This document shows, piece after piece, positions 24,702 to 33,012 of a DNA stretch of 53,805 nt. The first letter of the stretch is position 1, and each line of letters begins with the position of its first letter. The stretch is from Clostridia bacterium. Its GTDB lineage: Bacteria > Bacillota > Clostridia > Oscillospirales > CAG-272. The stretch lies in contig JAGALS010000010.1 in NCBI GenBank assembly GCA_017625065.1, positions 1-53,805 on the forward strand. Reading direction: 5' to 3'. A program made the position numbers and the translations under genes. The notes beneath the pieces are model-generated. The model was not told the DNA's origin, ran no database searches, and saw only the letters and a list, made by a program, of their open reading frames with translations.

Positions 24702-26378
24702 TTATTTCACGATTCTCACTGCGTCGAAATCAAAATCCTTCTCAACTACCATATAGAGAGTATGCCAACCGCCGTGAAGGTTCATAGACGTATAGGAAAG
24801 GTTTCTTTTTCCATCGTTTTCAGAAGAGCAGTCTATCTGTCCTACGTTTATTCCGTCAATAAATACGGTTGCTTTACCCCTTGCGTATATTTCGACGACC
24901 GAGCCCTCGAACGCCAAAAATGCAGTATCACCATCAGCACGAGCACGGTGAATATCACTTTCGAAGCACCCCTTGAAGAGCTTTTGACGATCTACAACAT
25001 TAGACAAATGATAGTATTTCCAACTTTTAGAGGAATACCGTATGCGTTTGTCGGTATCGTTTATCCATTCAAACGCAGGCGCATTTTCATTGTTGATCCT
25101 ATCAAATCGAATAACACTGTCTATCTCGTCAAAGCTGCCTGAAAGAGTAAGTGTCTTGCCGTCAAAGCTTTCCACCTTTAATCCCTTCGTCAAGGAAACG
25201 GGATTTTCAAGTGTCGCGCCGTCAAGACTATTTTCAAGCGTTACGGTATCAGTACCCTTCATAATGTGAAGATATTCGTATTTGTCGTCATCAGAAGTCA
25301 TAAAAAACTTGTAATCCAGCGATTCAAGCGTCTCGCCCGAAATGGTTGGGTAGCTTTTGCTTACCTTTGCGTCAAAAACGCTTTTTTTATACTGATTGAC
25401 CTTGTTGCCAACGCTTTTGAGGTATTCAATTACGCCATGCTCCCAGACGTTGCCTTCACAATAAGGTGCCATTGCATAGACTGTACCGCCACCAATCGTG
25501 CACGAGGCATTGAAGAGAACAAATTTTATCACATTTTCAATGGGTGAGAAAGAATCGTCATTCGTACTGTCAAGGGGCTTTGCCGGCAACCAGTTTCCGT
25601 CAAACGGACAGATCGCAAGTGATTTTTCAGCGGCAGGGAGCTTTTCGATGCAGCTTTTCAGAACATCTGTTTCAAATCCGAAATATCCCTCGGGCATAGC
25701 AAAATCGTCCGAGAATAAGTATCCGAAATAATTCTGTATCATAACAATTTCGGGATTTCTCGATTTCATTATGTCGCGGATCTTTAGGTAATTCACTATT
25801 TGGAAATTGTTTTCCATAGAGGGATCTGAGCCGTCATGGGGACCTGCACCATCGGTATAGAAGCCGTAGATCTTGTGCGCGTATCTATCGGCAAGCTCGG
25901 TGTAAAGCTCGGTAATGTATGCGTTCCACCTTTCGTTATTGAAGGTTAACGGATTGGCTTGGGAATCAGCTCCACCGACCGTTCTTTGCCCTTCTCCCCA
26001 ACCGGTTGCGACTCTCTCGGCAGGATCAAAATCGTGTCCGTCGCGAGGGTGAGTGTAGATAATCACCTTAACGCCCTTGGCATTCAGAGCATCAATTATC
26101 TCGCCAATCAGATCGCGACGCGGAGTTTCACAGCCACGCCATTTTGCTGTAACCTCGCTTGGATAAAGGGGTATCGTTTTCCAATGCCATGCAGTGAAAA
26201 TAAGAAACTGAGCACCCGTGGCAGCAACGTCCTCAGCATATCCCTCTACGTCAAATGAATCCACGGTTTCGTTTATATCCCCGGGCTTTCTACCGTCCGA
26301 GAACATTGAAATACCGTGAACGTAATGCATAAAAAGTCCGTATTTGTATTTGAAAAAATCAAGTTTGTGTGCGCTCAT
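24702..26378 (-). CDS. GH29-like alpha-L-fucosidase-related protein with C-terminal beta domain
   Basis: 558 residues. The N-terminal two thirds looks like a GH29-type barrel: KYKYGLFMHYVHG near the start, TAWHWKTIPLYPSE, and GFYTDGAG, whose Asp176 fits the GH29 nucleophile position. The last ~130 residues form a beta-sandwich ending in HGGWHTLYMVVEKDF, like a small carbohydrate-binding domain. Motifs deviate from classic fucosidases, so the sugar may not be fucose. No signal peptide. AGGAGGG lies 11 bases before the ATG; promoter at 26460-26488. Base composition is visibly more AT-rich than the genes on either side, which is compatible with acquisition from elsewhere. Confidence 0.7.
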   Translation of the reverse strand: MSAHKLDFFKYKYGLFMHYVHGISMFSDGRKPGDINETVDSFDVEGYAEDVAATGAQFLIFTAWHWKTIPLYPSEVTAKWRGCETPRRDLIGEIIDALNAKGVKVIIYTHPRDGHDFDPAERVATGWGEGQRTVGGADSQANPLTFNNERWNAYITELYTELADRYAHKIYGFYTDGAGPHDGSDPSMENNFQIVNYLKIRDIMKSRNPEIVMIQNYFGYLFSDDFAMPEGYFGFETDVLKSCIEKLPAAEKSLAICPFDGNWLPAKPLDSTNDDSFSPIENVIKFVLFNASCTIGGGTVYAMAPYCEGNVWEHGVIEYLKSVGNKVNQYKKSVFDAKVSKSYPTISGETLESLDYKFFMTSDDDKYEYLHIMKGTDTVTLENSLDGATLENPVSLTKGLKVESFDGKTLTLSGSFDEIDSVIRFDRINNENAPAFEWINDTDKRIRYSSKSWKYYHLSNVVDRQKLFKGCFESDIHRARADGDTAFLAFEGSVVEIYARGKATVFIDGINVGQIDCSSENDGKRNLSYTSMNLHGGWHTLYMVVEKDFDFDAVRIVK

Positions 26379-26421
26379 TGTGAATTGTTCCCTCCTAACA
26401 TACCGCTTTTAATGATCAGCC

Positions 26422-26453
26422 AACCGCGCAAAAACGCCTGATTTTATGCGGTT
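26422..26453. promoter_or_regulatory. Inverted repeat in the leader of the GH29-like gene
   Basis: AACCGC ... GCGGTT arms (26422-26453) with inner AAAA/TTTT pairing, just downstream of the promoter; a possible operator or leader hairpin. Confidence 0.35.
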
Positions 26454-26459
26454 TGTTTC

Positions 26460-26488
26460 ATTATAAATCAAAAAGTTGGTTTGGTCAA
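26460..26488 (-). promoter_or_regulatory. Promoter for the GH29-like gene
   Basis: TTGACC (26483-26488), 17 bases, TATAAT (26460-26465) on the minus strand. Confidence 0.75.
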
Positions 26489-26577
26489 TACCAAAATGAT
26501 CTCTCACTTCCATTTTTATCGGCAAGATACGAATTTTTTGCTGTGACAAATTATATTTATTCCCTTCAACGCTGCAA

Positions 26578-26606
26578 AAAGAGCGCCGCAGCTGCGGCGC
26601 TCTTTT
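26578..26606 (-). terminator. Terminator after the lipoprotein gene
   Basis: The perfect palindrome GAGCGCCGCAG/CTGCGGCGCTC (26581-26602) is flanked by A-runs and T-runs, five bases past the stop at 26611; it can work in both directions. Confidence 0.88.
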
Positions 26607-26610
26607 TATT

Positions 26611-28146
26611 TTATGCTCGGGGCTCCGGGGGAATTTCCTCCGGCATACCGATAACGTTTAAAAAGAAAGTGAGCATGCCGCGAGCGGTGATCTTATGCTC
26701 TCCCCACGCCGAGCGAAGGGTGTTCATCTCCTGTGTGATACGGGCGGCGATCGGCTCAAAGCGCGCCTCGGAAACAGTCGCCAAATTCACGTACTCGGGC
26801 AAAGGCGCTGCCTTGTCGTCGGTCTTGATCGCAAGAGAGAGCGAAAAGCGGTGCTCCTCCCCATTGATCTTGACGGTATCCACAGAAACCTCAAAGCCGT
26901 CTATTTTTTTATCAAAGCTACCTTCAAACACGCGGTTATCTTCCCCTTTGTTAAGAGAAAGAACGAATTTGTCTTCACTCTTGTCGGCAGAAAGCGTTCC
27001 CGACATACGCAAAACGTTCTCACCGATCGAAGAGAGCTTTTCATAGAGGATCTCCGCATCATAATAACGGAACCCATCCTTCAAAACGCGGTAGGAAAGA
27101 ACACGTGTTACACCGCCATACTGCAAACGAAGCACGTTTACGTCCTTTTGCGAAAGGTCAACCGAAAGCTCAAAAACCTTTGCGTTGTCGCAGCTGTAGG
27201 ACAGTGTTGCTTTTTCGATGATTCCGCTGGCACGACCGATCTCACCGTTCATCTGTACGGCAAAGGGCGGCATCGCATCGATCTTGGCGCACAGCTCCTC
27301 AATGCTGATATCAGATGCGATAAAGCTTTCCACTTTATCGCTCCACTCGGTCACAACGGTTCCCGTTTTGACCGAGATCACGGCATCCCGAACCGCGGCA
27401 AGCTCGCGCAGCTCACGGCAAAAGGTCTTATTCTTGACCGCCTTGGTTCGTGTGTCGCGCAAGGCACGGGAAAGTGCCGTGTTATCCACCTTAACGGCAA
27501 TATGGATCTTGCCATCCTCCGAATAACGGCTATGGGGCGCATACTCGGTCAGGATCGCTAGAAAATCGTCGGTCAACTCATCAGAAAGAGCCAACACATC
27601 GCCGATCGAACCGTAAACCGTGAAAAAGCTGTCTCGCAGCTCAACGACGTCCCCCGCAGTGCTCTCATCGACTTCAGGTCGGGAAAAAGCTGTGTTGCTG
27701 TTGTTGCGGAAGATCGAATTCTGAAGGTCACCCGAAAGTGTTCCAAAATTGATACCAAGATCGGTGGAGCCAAGAAACGCAACAGAGGAAACAGCCATCT
27801 CCTCGGCAGTAAGATACAAGCACCCGTCGTAGGATTTCCCCCCAACGGTCAAAGCGCCCGAGGCGGTGACTCTTTTTTCTTCTTGATCAAACCAAAGCTT
27901 GGCGTTGCCCTTCTCCAGTGGCGTTTGCACAAGATCGGTGCCACCAAAATCAAGTTCAACAGAGCCACCCTCCAGCACCTCAAGAAAAATGTCGATCATC
28001 TCGCCGCCAAAGCGACGATCGATTGTTTTTTCTAACGCATTTTTAAAATAATTCAGCGGCTTACTGACCGCCGCACAGCCTGCAAGAGTGCTTCCAAGCA
28101 AAAGAAGCGCCAAGAACAAGGAGATCATACGGATCCGGCGTTTCAT
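26611..28146 (-). CDS. Lipoprotein of unknown function
   Basis: 511 residues. The N-terminus is basic (MKRRIR), then hydrophobic, then the lipobox LAGC with Cys24, so it is a membrane-anchored exported lipoprotein. The remainder is a long alternation of beta strands and helices with no cysteines after the anchor; VTASGALTVGGKSYDGCLYLTA-like strands suggest an LppX/LolA-like or DUF6583-like fold, but I do not recognise a named family. GGGAGGGG precedes the ATG, and the gene has its own exact consensus promoter at 28179-28207. The next gene upstream, a zinc-ribbon membrane protein, is separately promoted but on the same strand. Confidence 0.75.
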   Translation of the reverse strand: MKRRIRMISLFLALLLLGSTLAGCAAVSKPLNYFKNALEKTIDRRFGGEMIDIFLEVLEGGSVELDFGGTDLVQTPLEKGNAKLWFDQEEKRVTASGALTVGGKSYDGCLYLTAEEMAVSSVAFLGSTDLGINFGTLSGDLQNSIFRNNSNTAFSRPEVDESTAGDVVELRDSFFTVYGSIGDVLALSDELTDDFLAILTEYAPHSRYSEDGKIHIAVKVDNTALSRALRDTRTKAVKNKTFCRELRELAAVRDAVISVKTGTVVTEWSDKVESFIASDISIEELCAKIDAMPPFAVQMNGEIGRASGIIEKATLSYSCDNAKVFELSVDLSQKDVNVLRLQYGGVTRVLSYRVLKDGFRYYDAEILYEKLSSIGENVLRMSGTLSADKSEDKFVLSLNKGEDNRVFEGSFDKKIDGFEVSVDTVKINGEEHRFSLSLAIKTDDKAAPLPEYVNLATVSEARFEPIAARITQEMNTLRSAWGEHKITARGMLTFFLNVIGMPEEIPPEPRA

Positions 28147-28178
28147 ATTGCCCCTCCCTTCGAGATCATATTGTAAAT

Positions 28179-28207
28179 ATTATATGCCAAAACGGCACAT
28201 TTGTCAA
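28179..28207 (-). promoter_or_regulatory. Promoter for the lipoprotein gene
   Basis: TTGACA (28202-28207), 17 bases, TATAAT (28179-28184), exact consensus on the minus strand. Confidence 0.85.
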
Positions 28208-28221
28208 CAAAAGTATAAAAA

Positions 28222-28256
28222 AGAAAAATCGGCGTGAAAATCACGCCGATTTTTCT
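28222..28256 (-). terminator. Terminator overlapping the stop of the zinc-ribbon membrane protein gene
   Basis: 16-base-pair perfect stem (28222-28237 with 28241-28256), loop AAA; the TGA stop at 28241-28243 lies in one arm. A T-run lies in the lower stem. Confidence 0.85.
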
Positions 28257-29680
28257 TTGTCTGCCTGCACGATCAGTGCGGCAGTGGTCTGATCAGCCAT
28301 ATGCCACAAAAGCAAGCCGCCGAGACAAAGTATAGCATAAAGTGTGTTGGTTGCACAAAGTGTCCGAACGTATGCCATCGTCAAATAAACGATCGACAGC
28401 GTATCGTTGACATTTGAGAAATTCAAATGCATCGCAATGGGCGTAAAAAACATAAAGGCAATGCAAAGAAGCACCTGTAACACAATAAAGATAACACAAG
28501 GGGCAAAGGCCGCATCCAAAATTGCTTTGGCATATTTTTTGAGAGCTCTTTGCTTGCTCTTCTTTTTCAGCAGCACTTCTTTTTTGACAAACAATACACG
28601 AAGCAATCCAAGCACCGCACAAAGTGCTCCGATCAGCACCAAAAGCATCCAGATATCGCAAGCTAAATTTATCAGCGCACCCGCGCCTTCCACGACAGAT
28701 AGTCCGCCGTCCTTTGCAAAAAGGCTCTTTACAACGGAAACCGCTGCATTCCAATCTCCGCCAATACCTCGAATTACGTCATCCACCCCCCGCTGCGCCG
28801 TTGTGGTAATGGGCAACGCGAAAAAGCATACGGTAAGCGCCAAAAACACGACCATTGAGAGGATTGCCACGATCTTTGAGCACTTAAAGGAGCTTTTGGT
28901 CAAAAATCGATACGGGAAGCAAACGAATTCACGCTCTTTTTGTGCATAGGCGGCAGTGCGCCGAAGTGAGGCAAGCGAAGGCAGCAAGGCACATATCAGA
29001 ATGCCCATCACGCAGATCGCCTCAAGTGACAGAACAATATGCTGCATTTGCAGATCTGCCGCCGCAAAGCCACCGTCAAAAGAATATCGCAGGCGCAGGA
29101 TCAGCATACCAAGCAAGGGGGCAAAGGTGGCACCCGTACCCGCGATCAAGGTCAGGTTTACAAAAGAGCGCATACGCAAGATGCGTCCGCCCGTCAAAAG
29201 AAGCAGCACGCCCGCAGCTGCAGACAGCAATACAAAAAGAACGAGTAAGATCACGGGCAAGAAAAAGGCAGAGTCAAGCTCGGCGGATCGCCAAAGCATC
29301 GGCGATACGGTCTTGAAAACGGTGATGGATTCCCCCATCGTCAGCTCCATAATTTCACCAACCGTATTGGTTTCATAGGAAAGCCCTGTCAGTCGCTCCA
29401 TAAATCGGTGCAGATGCATACTCCCCGAAGCGGAATAATAAAACAGCGCATCATAAAGAAGGATAAACGTGTCAAAGAACAAGTATGCAAGCGGCAAAAG
29501 CAAGGCAATACTCTGCCAAAGCACCATTTTAACAGAAAGAACAGGACGACGCGCCTTTTTTACGGGTTCAGAAGAAACCGCGGTGGGTGACGGTGTCGCC
29601 ACTGTATCGGGAGTCATTTTTTCGCCGCAATGAGAGCAGACCTGCCCCTTGCATTCGGTGCCGCAGCTTTTACAGATCAC
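28241..29680 (-). CDS. Zinc-ribbon multi-pass membrane protein of unknown function
   Basis: 479 residues. It begins with a zinc ribbon, CKSCGTECKGQVCSHCGEK (four Cys as CxxC pairs), then a Pro/Ser/Thr linker, then about eight to ten hydrophobic segments. The reading frame opens upstream, but the GTG at 29680 is preferred: AAAGGAGGGGG lies about 10 bases before it and the ribbon then sits at the very N-terminus, as usual for this protein style. No transporter or enzyme motif is visible. It has an exact consensus promoter at 29725-29753. Confidence 0.72.
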   Translation of the reverse strand: MICKSCGTECKGQVCSHCGEKMTPDTVATPSPTAVSSEPVKKARRPVLSVKMVLWQSIALLLPLAYLFFDTFILLYDALFYYSASGSMHLHRFMERLTGLSYETNTVGEIMELTMGESITVFKTVSPMLWRSAELDSAFFLPVILLVLFVLLSAAAGVLLLLTGGRILRMRSFVNLTLIAGTGATFAPLLGMLILRLRYSFDGGFAAADLQMQHIVLSLEAICVMGILICALLPSLASLRRTAAYAQKEREFVCFPYRFLTKSSFKCSKIVAILSMVVFLALTVCFFALPITTTAQRGVDDVIRGIGGDWNAAVSVVKSLFAKDGGLSVVEGAGALINLACDIWMLLVLIGALCAVLGLLRVLFVKKEVLLKKKSKQRALKKYAKAILDAAFAPCVIFIVLQVLLCIAFMFFTPIAMHLNFSNVNDTLSIVYLTMAYVRTLCATNTLYAILCLGGLLLWHMADQTTAALIVQADKEKSA

Positions 29681-29724
29681 GCACGATCCCCCTCCTTTCT
29701 GTCGCTTTTGAGCTATACACAATC

Positions 29725-29753
29725 ATTATATAGATAAAAACTGTTTTTGTCAA
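29725..29753 (-). promoter_or_regulatory. Promoter for the zinc-ribbon membrane protein gene
   Basis: TTGACA (29748-29753), 17 bases, TATAAT (29725-29730), exact consensus on the minus strand. Confidence 0.85.
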
Positions 29754-29772
29754 GAGAAAAGCGCCTCTAAAT

Positions 29773-29792
29773 GAAGCTGTTAATCGGATTCG
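29773..29792 (-). repeat. Partial duplicate of the tRNA-Thr 3' end
   Basis: This 20-base stretch matches 18 of 20 bases of the tRNA-Thr 3' end at 29942-29961, in the same orientation and 169 bases away. It covers the acceptor and part of the T-arm only. It could be an old attachment site or tRNA remnant. Confidence 0.6.
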
Positions 29793-29803
29793 TCGACCTT
29801 CTT

Positions 29804-29874
29804 CGTCGCCTACGGCGACGGGACAAGTTGAAAAAGCATATTGCAAATTTTGCAGAGATTTTATTCAACTTGTC
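29804..29874. repeat. Nested inverted repeats beside tRNA-Thr
   Basis: CGTCGCC-TAC-GGCGACG (29804-29820) is immediately followed by GACAAGTTGAA (29822-29832), which is inversely repeated as TTCAACTTGTC (29864-29874). No ORF of note. It may be a small mobile palindromic element or an RNA. Confidence 0.55.
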
Positions 29875-29900
29875 ATCGCTCCTATCGAAAAACAAATGCA

Positions 29901-29940
29901 TAAACAAAAGCGGAGCCCGATTGGACTCCGCTTTTGTTTA
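29901..29940 (-). terminator. Terminator of tRNA-Thr
   Basis: 15-base-pair perfect stem (29901-29915 with 29926-29940) with a 10-base loop, directly after the tRNA 3' end. T-runs lie within the stem. Confidence 0.85.
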
Positions 29941-30016
29941 TGGAGCTGCTAATCGGATTCGGACCGATGACCTCGTCATTACCAATGACGTGCTCTACCG
30001 ACTGAGCTATAGCAGC
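29941..30016 (-). tRNA. tRNA-Thr (anticodon GGT)
   Basis: 76-base cloverleaf: acceptor GCTGCTA/TAGCAGC, D-arm GCTC/GAGC, anticodon stem CGTCA/TGACG with loop TTGGTAA (GGT reads ACC and ACT), T-arm ATCGG/CCGAT, and encoded CCA. A perfect consensus promoter lies upstream. Confidence 0.97.
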
Positions 30017-30038
30017 ATTGCAATTTCGCAACGTCGCT

Positions 30039-30067
30039 ATTATAACAAAAAGAGCCCTCGTTGTCAA
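30039..30067 (-). promoter_or_regulatory. Promoter for tRNA-Thr
   Basis: TTGACA (30062-30067), 17 bases, TATAAT (30039-30044), exact consensus on the minus strand. Confidence 0.9.
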
Positions 30068-30159
30068 GTGCTTTTTCGAAAATATTTTACTTTTTTTGTT
30101 TTTTGCGAATTTTTTGTGTTTTTTTATGAAAATGACGAAAAATACACGCCGCCGCTTGG

Positions 30160-30188
30160 TTGACAATCCGACAAATATATGTTATACT
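30160..30188 (+). promoter_or_regulatory. Promoter for valS
   Basis: TTGACA (30160-30165), 17 bases, TATACT (30183-30188). Only about 45 bases separate it from the start codon, so there is no room for a T-box leader. Confidence 0.85.
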
Positions 30189-30239
30189 AAAATTTAATGA
30201 TTAAATTCATCATTTTGATGGAATGCGGAGGTCTGAACT

Positions 30240-32957
30240 ATGATCGAACAACGTGAGCTGCCCAAAACCTACGCCCCCGGCGAGTTTGAGGAGCGCATTT
30301 ATAAAAATTGGTGCGAAAAAGGCTATTTTACGCCCAAGATCGACAAGAAGAAAAAGCCCTTTACCATTGTAATGCCCCCACCCAATATCACGGGTCAGCT
30401 GCATATGGGACACGCCTTGGACAACACGCTGCAGGATATCCTCATCCGCTATAAGCGTATGAGCGGCTTCTGCGCGCTTTGGCTCCCCGGCACCGACCAC
30501 GCCTCAATCGCAACCGAGGCAAAGGTGGTTGAGGCAATGCGTAAAGAGGGGCTGACCAAGGACGACGTAGGCCGCGAGGGATTCCTGAAGCGCACGTGGG
30601 AATGGAAGGAGCAATACGGCGGACGTATCGTTTCTCAGCTCAAGCGCATGGGCTCCTCCTGTGATTGGTCGCGCGAGCGCTTTACCATGGACGAGGGCTG
30701 CTCCGAGGCCGTAAAGGATGTTTTTGTCCGCCTTTATGACAAGGGCCTGATTTATCGCGGCAACCGTATGGTCAACTGGTGCCCTACCTGTATGACCTCC
30801 ATTTCGGATGCCGAGGTCGAATACGAGGATAAGCCCGGCAATTTCTATCATCTGCTCTATCCCGTCAAGGAAACGGGCGAAATGCTGGAGCTTGCCACCA
30901 CCCGTCCTGAAACGATGCTGGGCGATACCGCCGTTGCCATCAATGCCGAGGACGAGCGCTACAAGCACCTGCACGGCTGCCACGTGATCCTGCCCCTTAT
31001 CAATAAAGAAATTCCGATCGTATGCGACGAGCACGCCGATATGACCAAGGGTACGGGCGTGGTGAAGATCACCCCCGCGCACGACCCCAACGACTATGAT
31101 GTCGGTCAGCGCCACAACCTCCCGATGGTGCGCATCTTCACCTATAACGGCAAGATGACCGGTGCCGAGGATAAGGCTGCTGCCGACAAGCTCTTTGAGC
31201 GCGGCACCGCCGCCGTTGGCGAGCCCGAGGTGCTGGATTGCGGCAAGTACGCCGGCATGACCACGACCGAGGCGCGCAAGGCGATCCTTGCAGACCTGGA
31301 AGCGGTTGGCGCGCTCAAGGAGATCGAGCCCCTTGCACACAACGTGGGCACCTGCTACCGCTGCCATCAGGTGATCGAGCCGATGGTCTCCAAGCAGTGG
31401 TTCGTCAAAATGGAGCCCCTTGCAAAGCCCGCTATCGCCGCTGTGCGCGAGGGTCGTACGAAATTCGTTCCCGAGCGCTTTGAGAAAAATTATTTTCACT
31501 GGATGGAAAATATCCGTGACTGGTGCATCTCCCGTCAGCTGTGGTGGGGTCACCGCATTCCCGCCTTCTACTGTGATGACTGCGACGAGGTGGTCGTCAC
31601 CAAGGAAGCAAGCGCGCTTTGCCCCAAGTGCGGCAAAGAGATGCGCCAGGATCCCGATACGCTTGACACCTGGTTCTCCTCGGCACTCTGGCCCTTCTCG
31701 ACACTTGGTTGGCCCCAAAAGACCGAGGATCTGGACTTCTTCTATCCCACCAACACCCTTGTCACAGGTTACGATATCATCACCTTCTGGGTCTCGCGTA
31801 TGATCTTCTCCGCGCTGGAATACACCGGCACCGAGCCCTTTGACACGGTGCTGATCCACGGCCTTGTGCGCGATGCGAAGGGTCGCAAGATGTCCAAGTC
31901 TCTTGGAAACGGCATCGATCCCCTGCAGATCATCGACCAATACGGTGCGGACGCGCTGCGCTTTGCGCTTGCCACGGGCAACTCCCCCGGAAACGATATG
32001 CGATTTTCGGATGAGAAGATCGAGGCGGCACGCAACTTCGCCAACAAGCTGTGGAACGCATCCCGCTTCGTGCGTATGAATCTGACCATTGACAAGTTCG
32101 CTCTGCCTGCTCTTGATCAACTGGCACCCGAGGATAAGTGGATCCTGACCGCCTTCAATAACACCGTCGCAGGTGTGCGCAACGCGCTTGACAACTACGA
32201 GCTCGGTATTGCCCTTTCCACCCTTTACGACTTCGTTTGGGACGTGTTCTGTGATTGGTACATCGAGCTTTCCAAGGCACGCCTTTCCGAAAAGGATACC
32301 GACGGAAATCTGGTGGCACAGAACGTGATCGCCTACGTGTTGGACGGCATTCTGAAGCTCCTGCATCCCTTTATGCCTTTCATCACCGAGGAGATCTATC
32401 AGTCTCTGCCTCACGATTGTGAAAGCATTATGATCACCGAGTACCCTGCGGTACAGTCTGCTCTAGACTTCAGCAATGAAGCCGTTAGTATGGAGCGCGT
32501 CATTGCCGCCATTCGCGCCATCCGCGCAAGACGTAACGAAATGAACGTTCCCCCTTCCCGCAAGGCGAAGATCTACATTGAAACGCGCTATGCCGACAGC
32601 TTCGGCAACGGCACAGAGGCGTTCTTCAAGCGTCTTGCATCGGCTTCCGAGATCGCTGTTGCCGAACACTTTGACAGCAGCGCCCTTTCGGTGGATGACG
32701 CCGTGCAGATCGTGACCGATTCAGCAACGATCTACCTGCCCCTTTCCGATCTGATCGATCTGGAAAAGGAAAAAGCACGCCTTTCTGCCGAGCTTGCCCG
32801 TCTTGACGGCGAGATCGAGCGCGCGAACAAGAAGCTTTCCAACGAAAGCTTTACCGCGAAAGCCCCTGCCGCTGTGGTCGAGGGTGAGCGCGCAAAACTT
32901 GCAAAATACATTGAAAACCGTGCCGGCGTTGCGGCAGCACTTGCCAAGCTCGGCTGA
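30240..32957 (+). CDS. valS: Valyl-tRNA synthetase
   Basis: 905-residue class I synthetase charging tRNA-Val. PPPNITGQLHMGH includes the HIGH-type HMGH at 55-58; the editing (CP1) domain contains TTRPETMLGDTAV; KMSKS is at 550-554; WCISRQLWWGHRIP and a zinc-type CPKCGK site are present; the last ~65 residues are the ValS-specific coiled coil. GCGGAGG precedes the ATG. Codon use is strongly biased and GC-rich, as expected for a highly expressed gene. Confidence 0.98.
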   Translation: MIEQRELPKTYAPGEFEERIYKNWCEKGYFTPKIDKKKKPFTIVMPPPNITGQLHMGHALDNTLQDILIRYKRMSGFCALWLPGTDHASIATEAKVVEAMRKEGLTKDDVGREGFLKRTWEWKEQYGGRIVSQLKRMGSSCDWSRERFTMDEGCSEAVKDVFVRLYDKGLIYRGNRMVNWCPTCMTSISDAEVEYEDKPGNFYHLLYPVKETGEMLELATTRPETMLGDTAVAINAEDERYKHLHGCHVILPLINKEIPIVCDEHADMTKGTGVVKITPAHDPNDYDVGQRHNLPMVRIFTYNGKMTGAEDKAAADKLFERGTAAVGEPEVLDCGKYAGMTTTEARKAILADLEAVGALKEIEPLAHNVGTCYRCHQVIEPMVSKQWFVKMEPLAKPAIAAVREGRTKFVPERFEKNYFHWMENIRDWCISRQLWWGHRIPAFYCDDCDEVVVTKEASALCPKCGKEMRQDPDTLDTWFSSALWPFSTLGWPQKTEDLDFFYPTNTLVTGYDIITFWVSRMIFSALEYTGTEPFDTVLIHGLVRDAKGRKMSKSLGNGIDPLQIIDQYGADALRFALATGNSPGNDMRFSDEKIEAARNFANKLWNASRFVRMNLTIDKFALPALDQLAPEDKWILTAFNNTVAGVRNALDNYELGIALSTLYDFVWDVFCDWYIELSKARLSEKDTDGNLVAQNVIAYVLDGILKLLHPFMPFITEEIYQSLPHDCESIMITEYPAVQSALDFSNEAVSMERVIAAIRAIRARRNEMNVPPSRKAKIYIETRYADSFGNGTEAFFKRLASASEIAVAEHFDSSALSVDDAVQIVTDSATIYLPLSDLIDLEKEKARLSAELARLDGEIERANKKLSNESFTAKAPAAVVEGERAKLAKYIENRAGVAAALAKLG

Positions 32958-32966
32958 TAAGAAACG

Positions 32967-33012
32967 AAGACCTGCGCTTTTCCGCTTGGAAATGCGCAGG
33001 TCTTTTTATTTT
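32967..33012 (+). terminator. Terminator between valS and the Rieske oxidoreductase gene
   Basis: AAGACCTGCGC (32967-32977) pairs with GCGCAGGTCTT (32994-33004), with an inner TTTCC/GGAAA stem, followed by TTTTTATTTTTT. It can serve both convergent genes. Confidence 0.88.

Noticed and set aside
30160-30239. T-box riboswitch before valS
   Set aside because: The leader after the promoter is only about 45 bases and has no T-box consensus.
30504-32414. 636-residue open frame on the minus strand opposite valS
   Set aside because: It is the shadow of valS codon bias; no ribosome site or recognisable domain.
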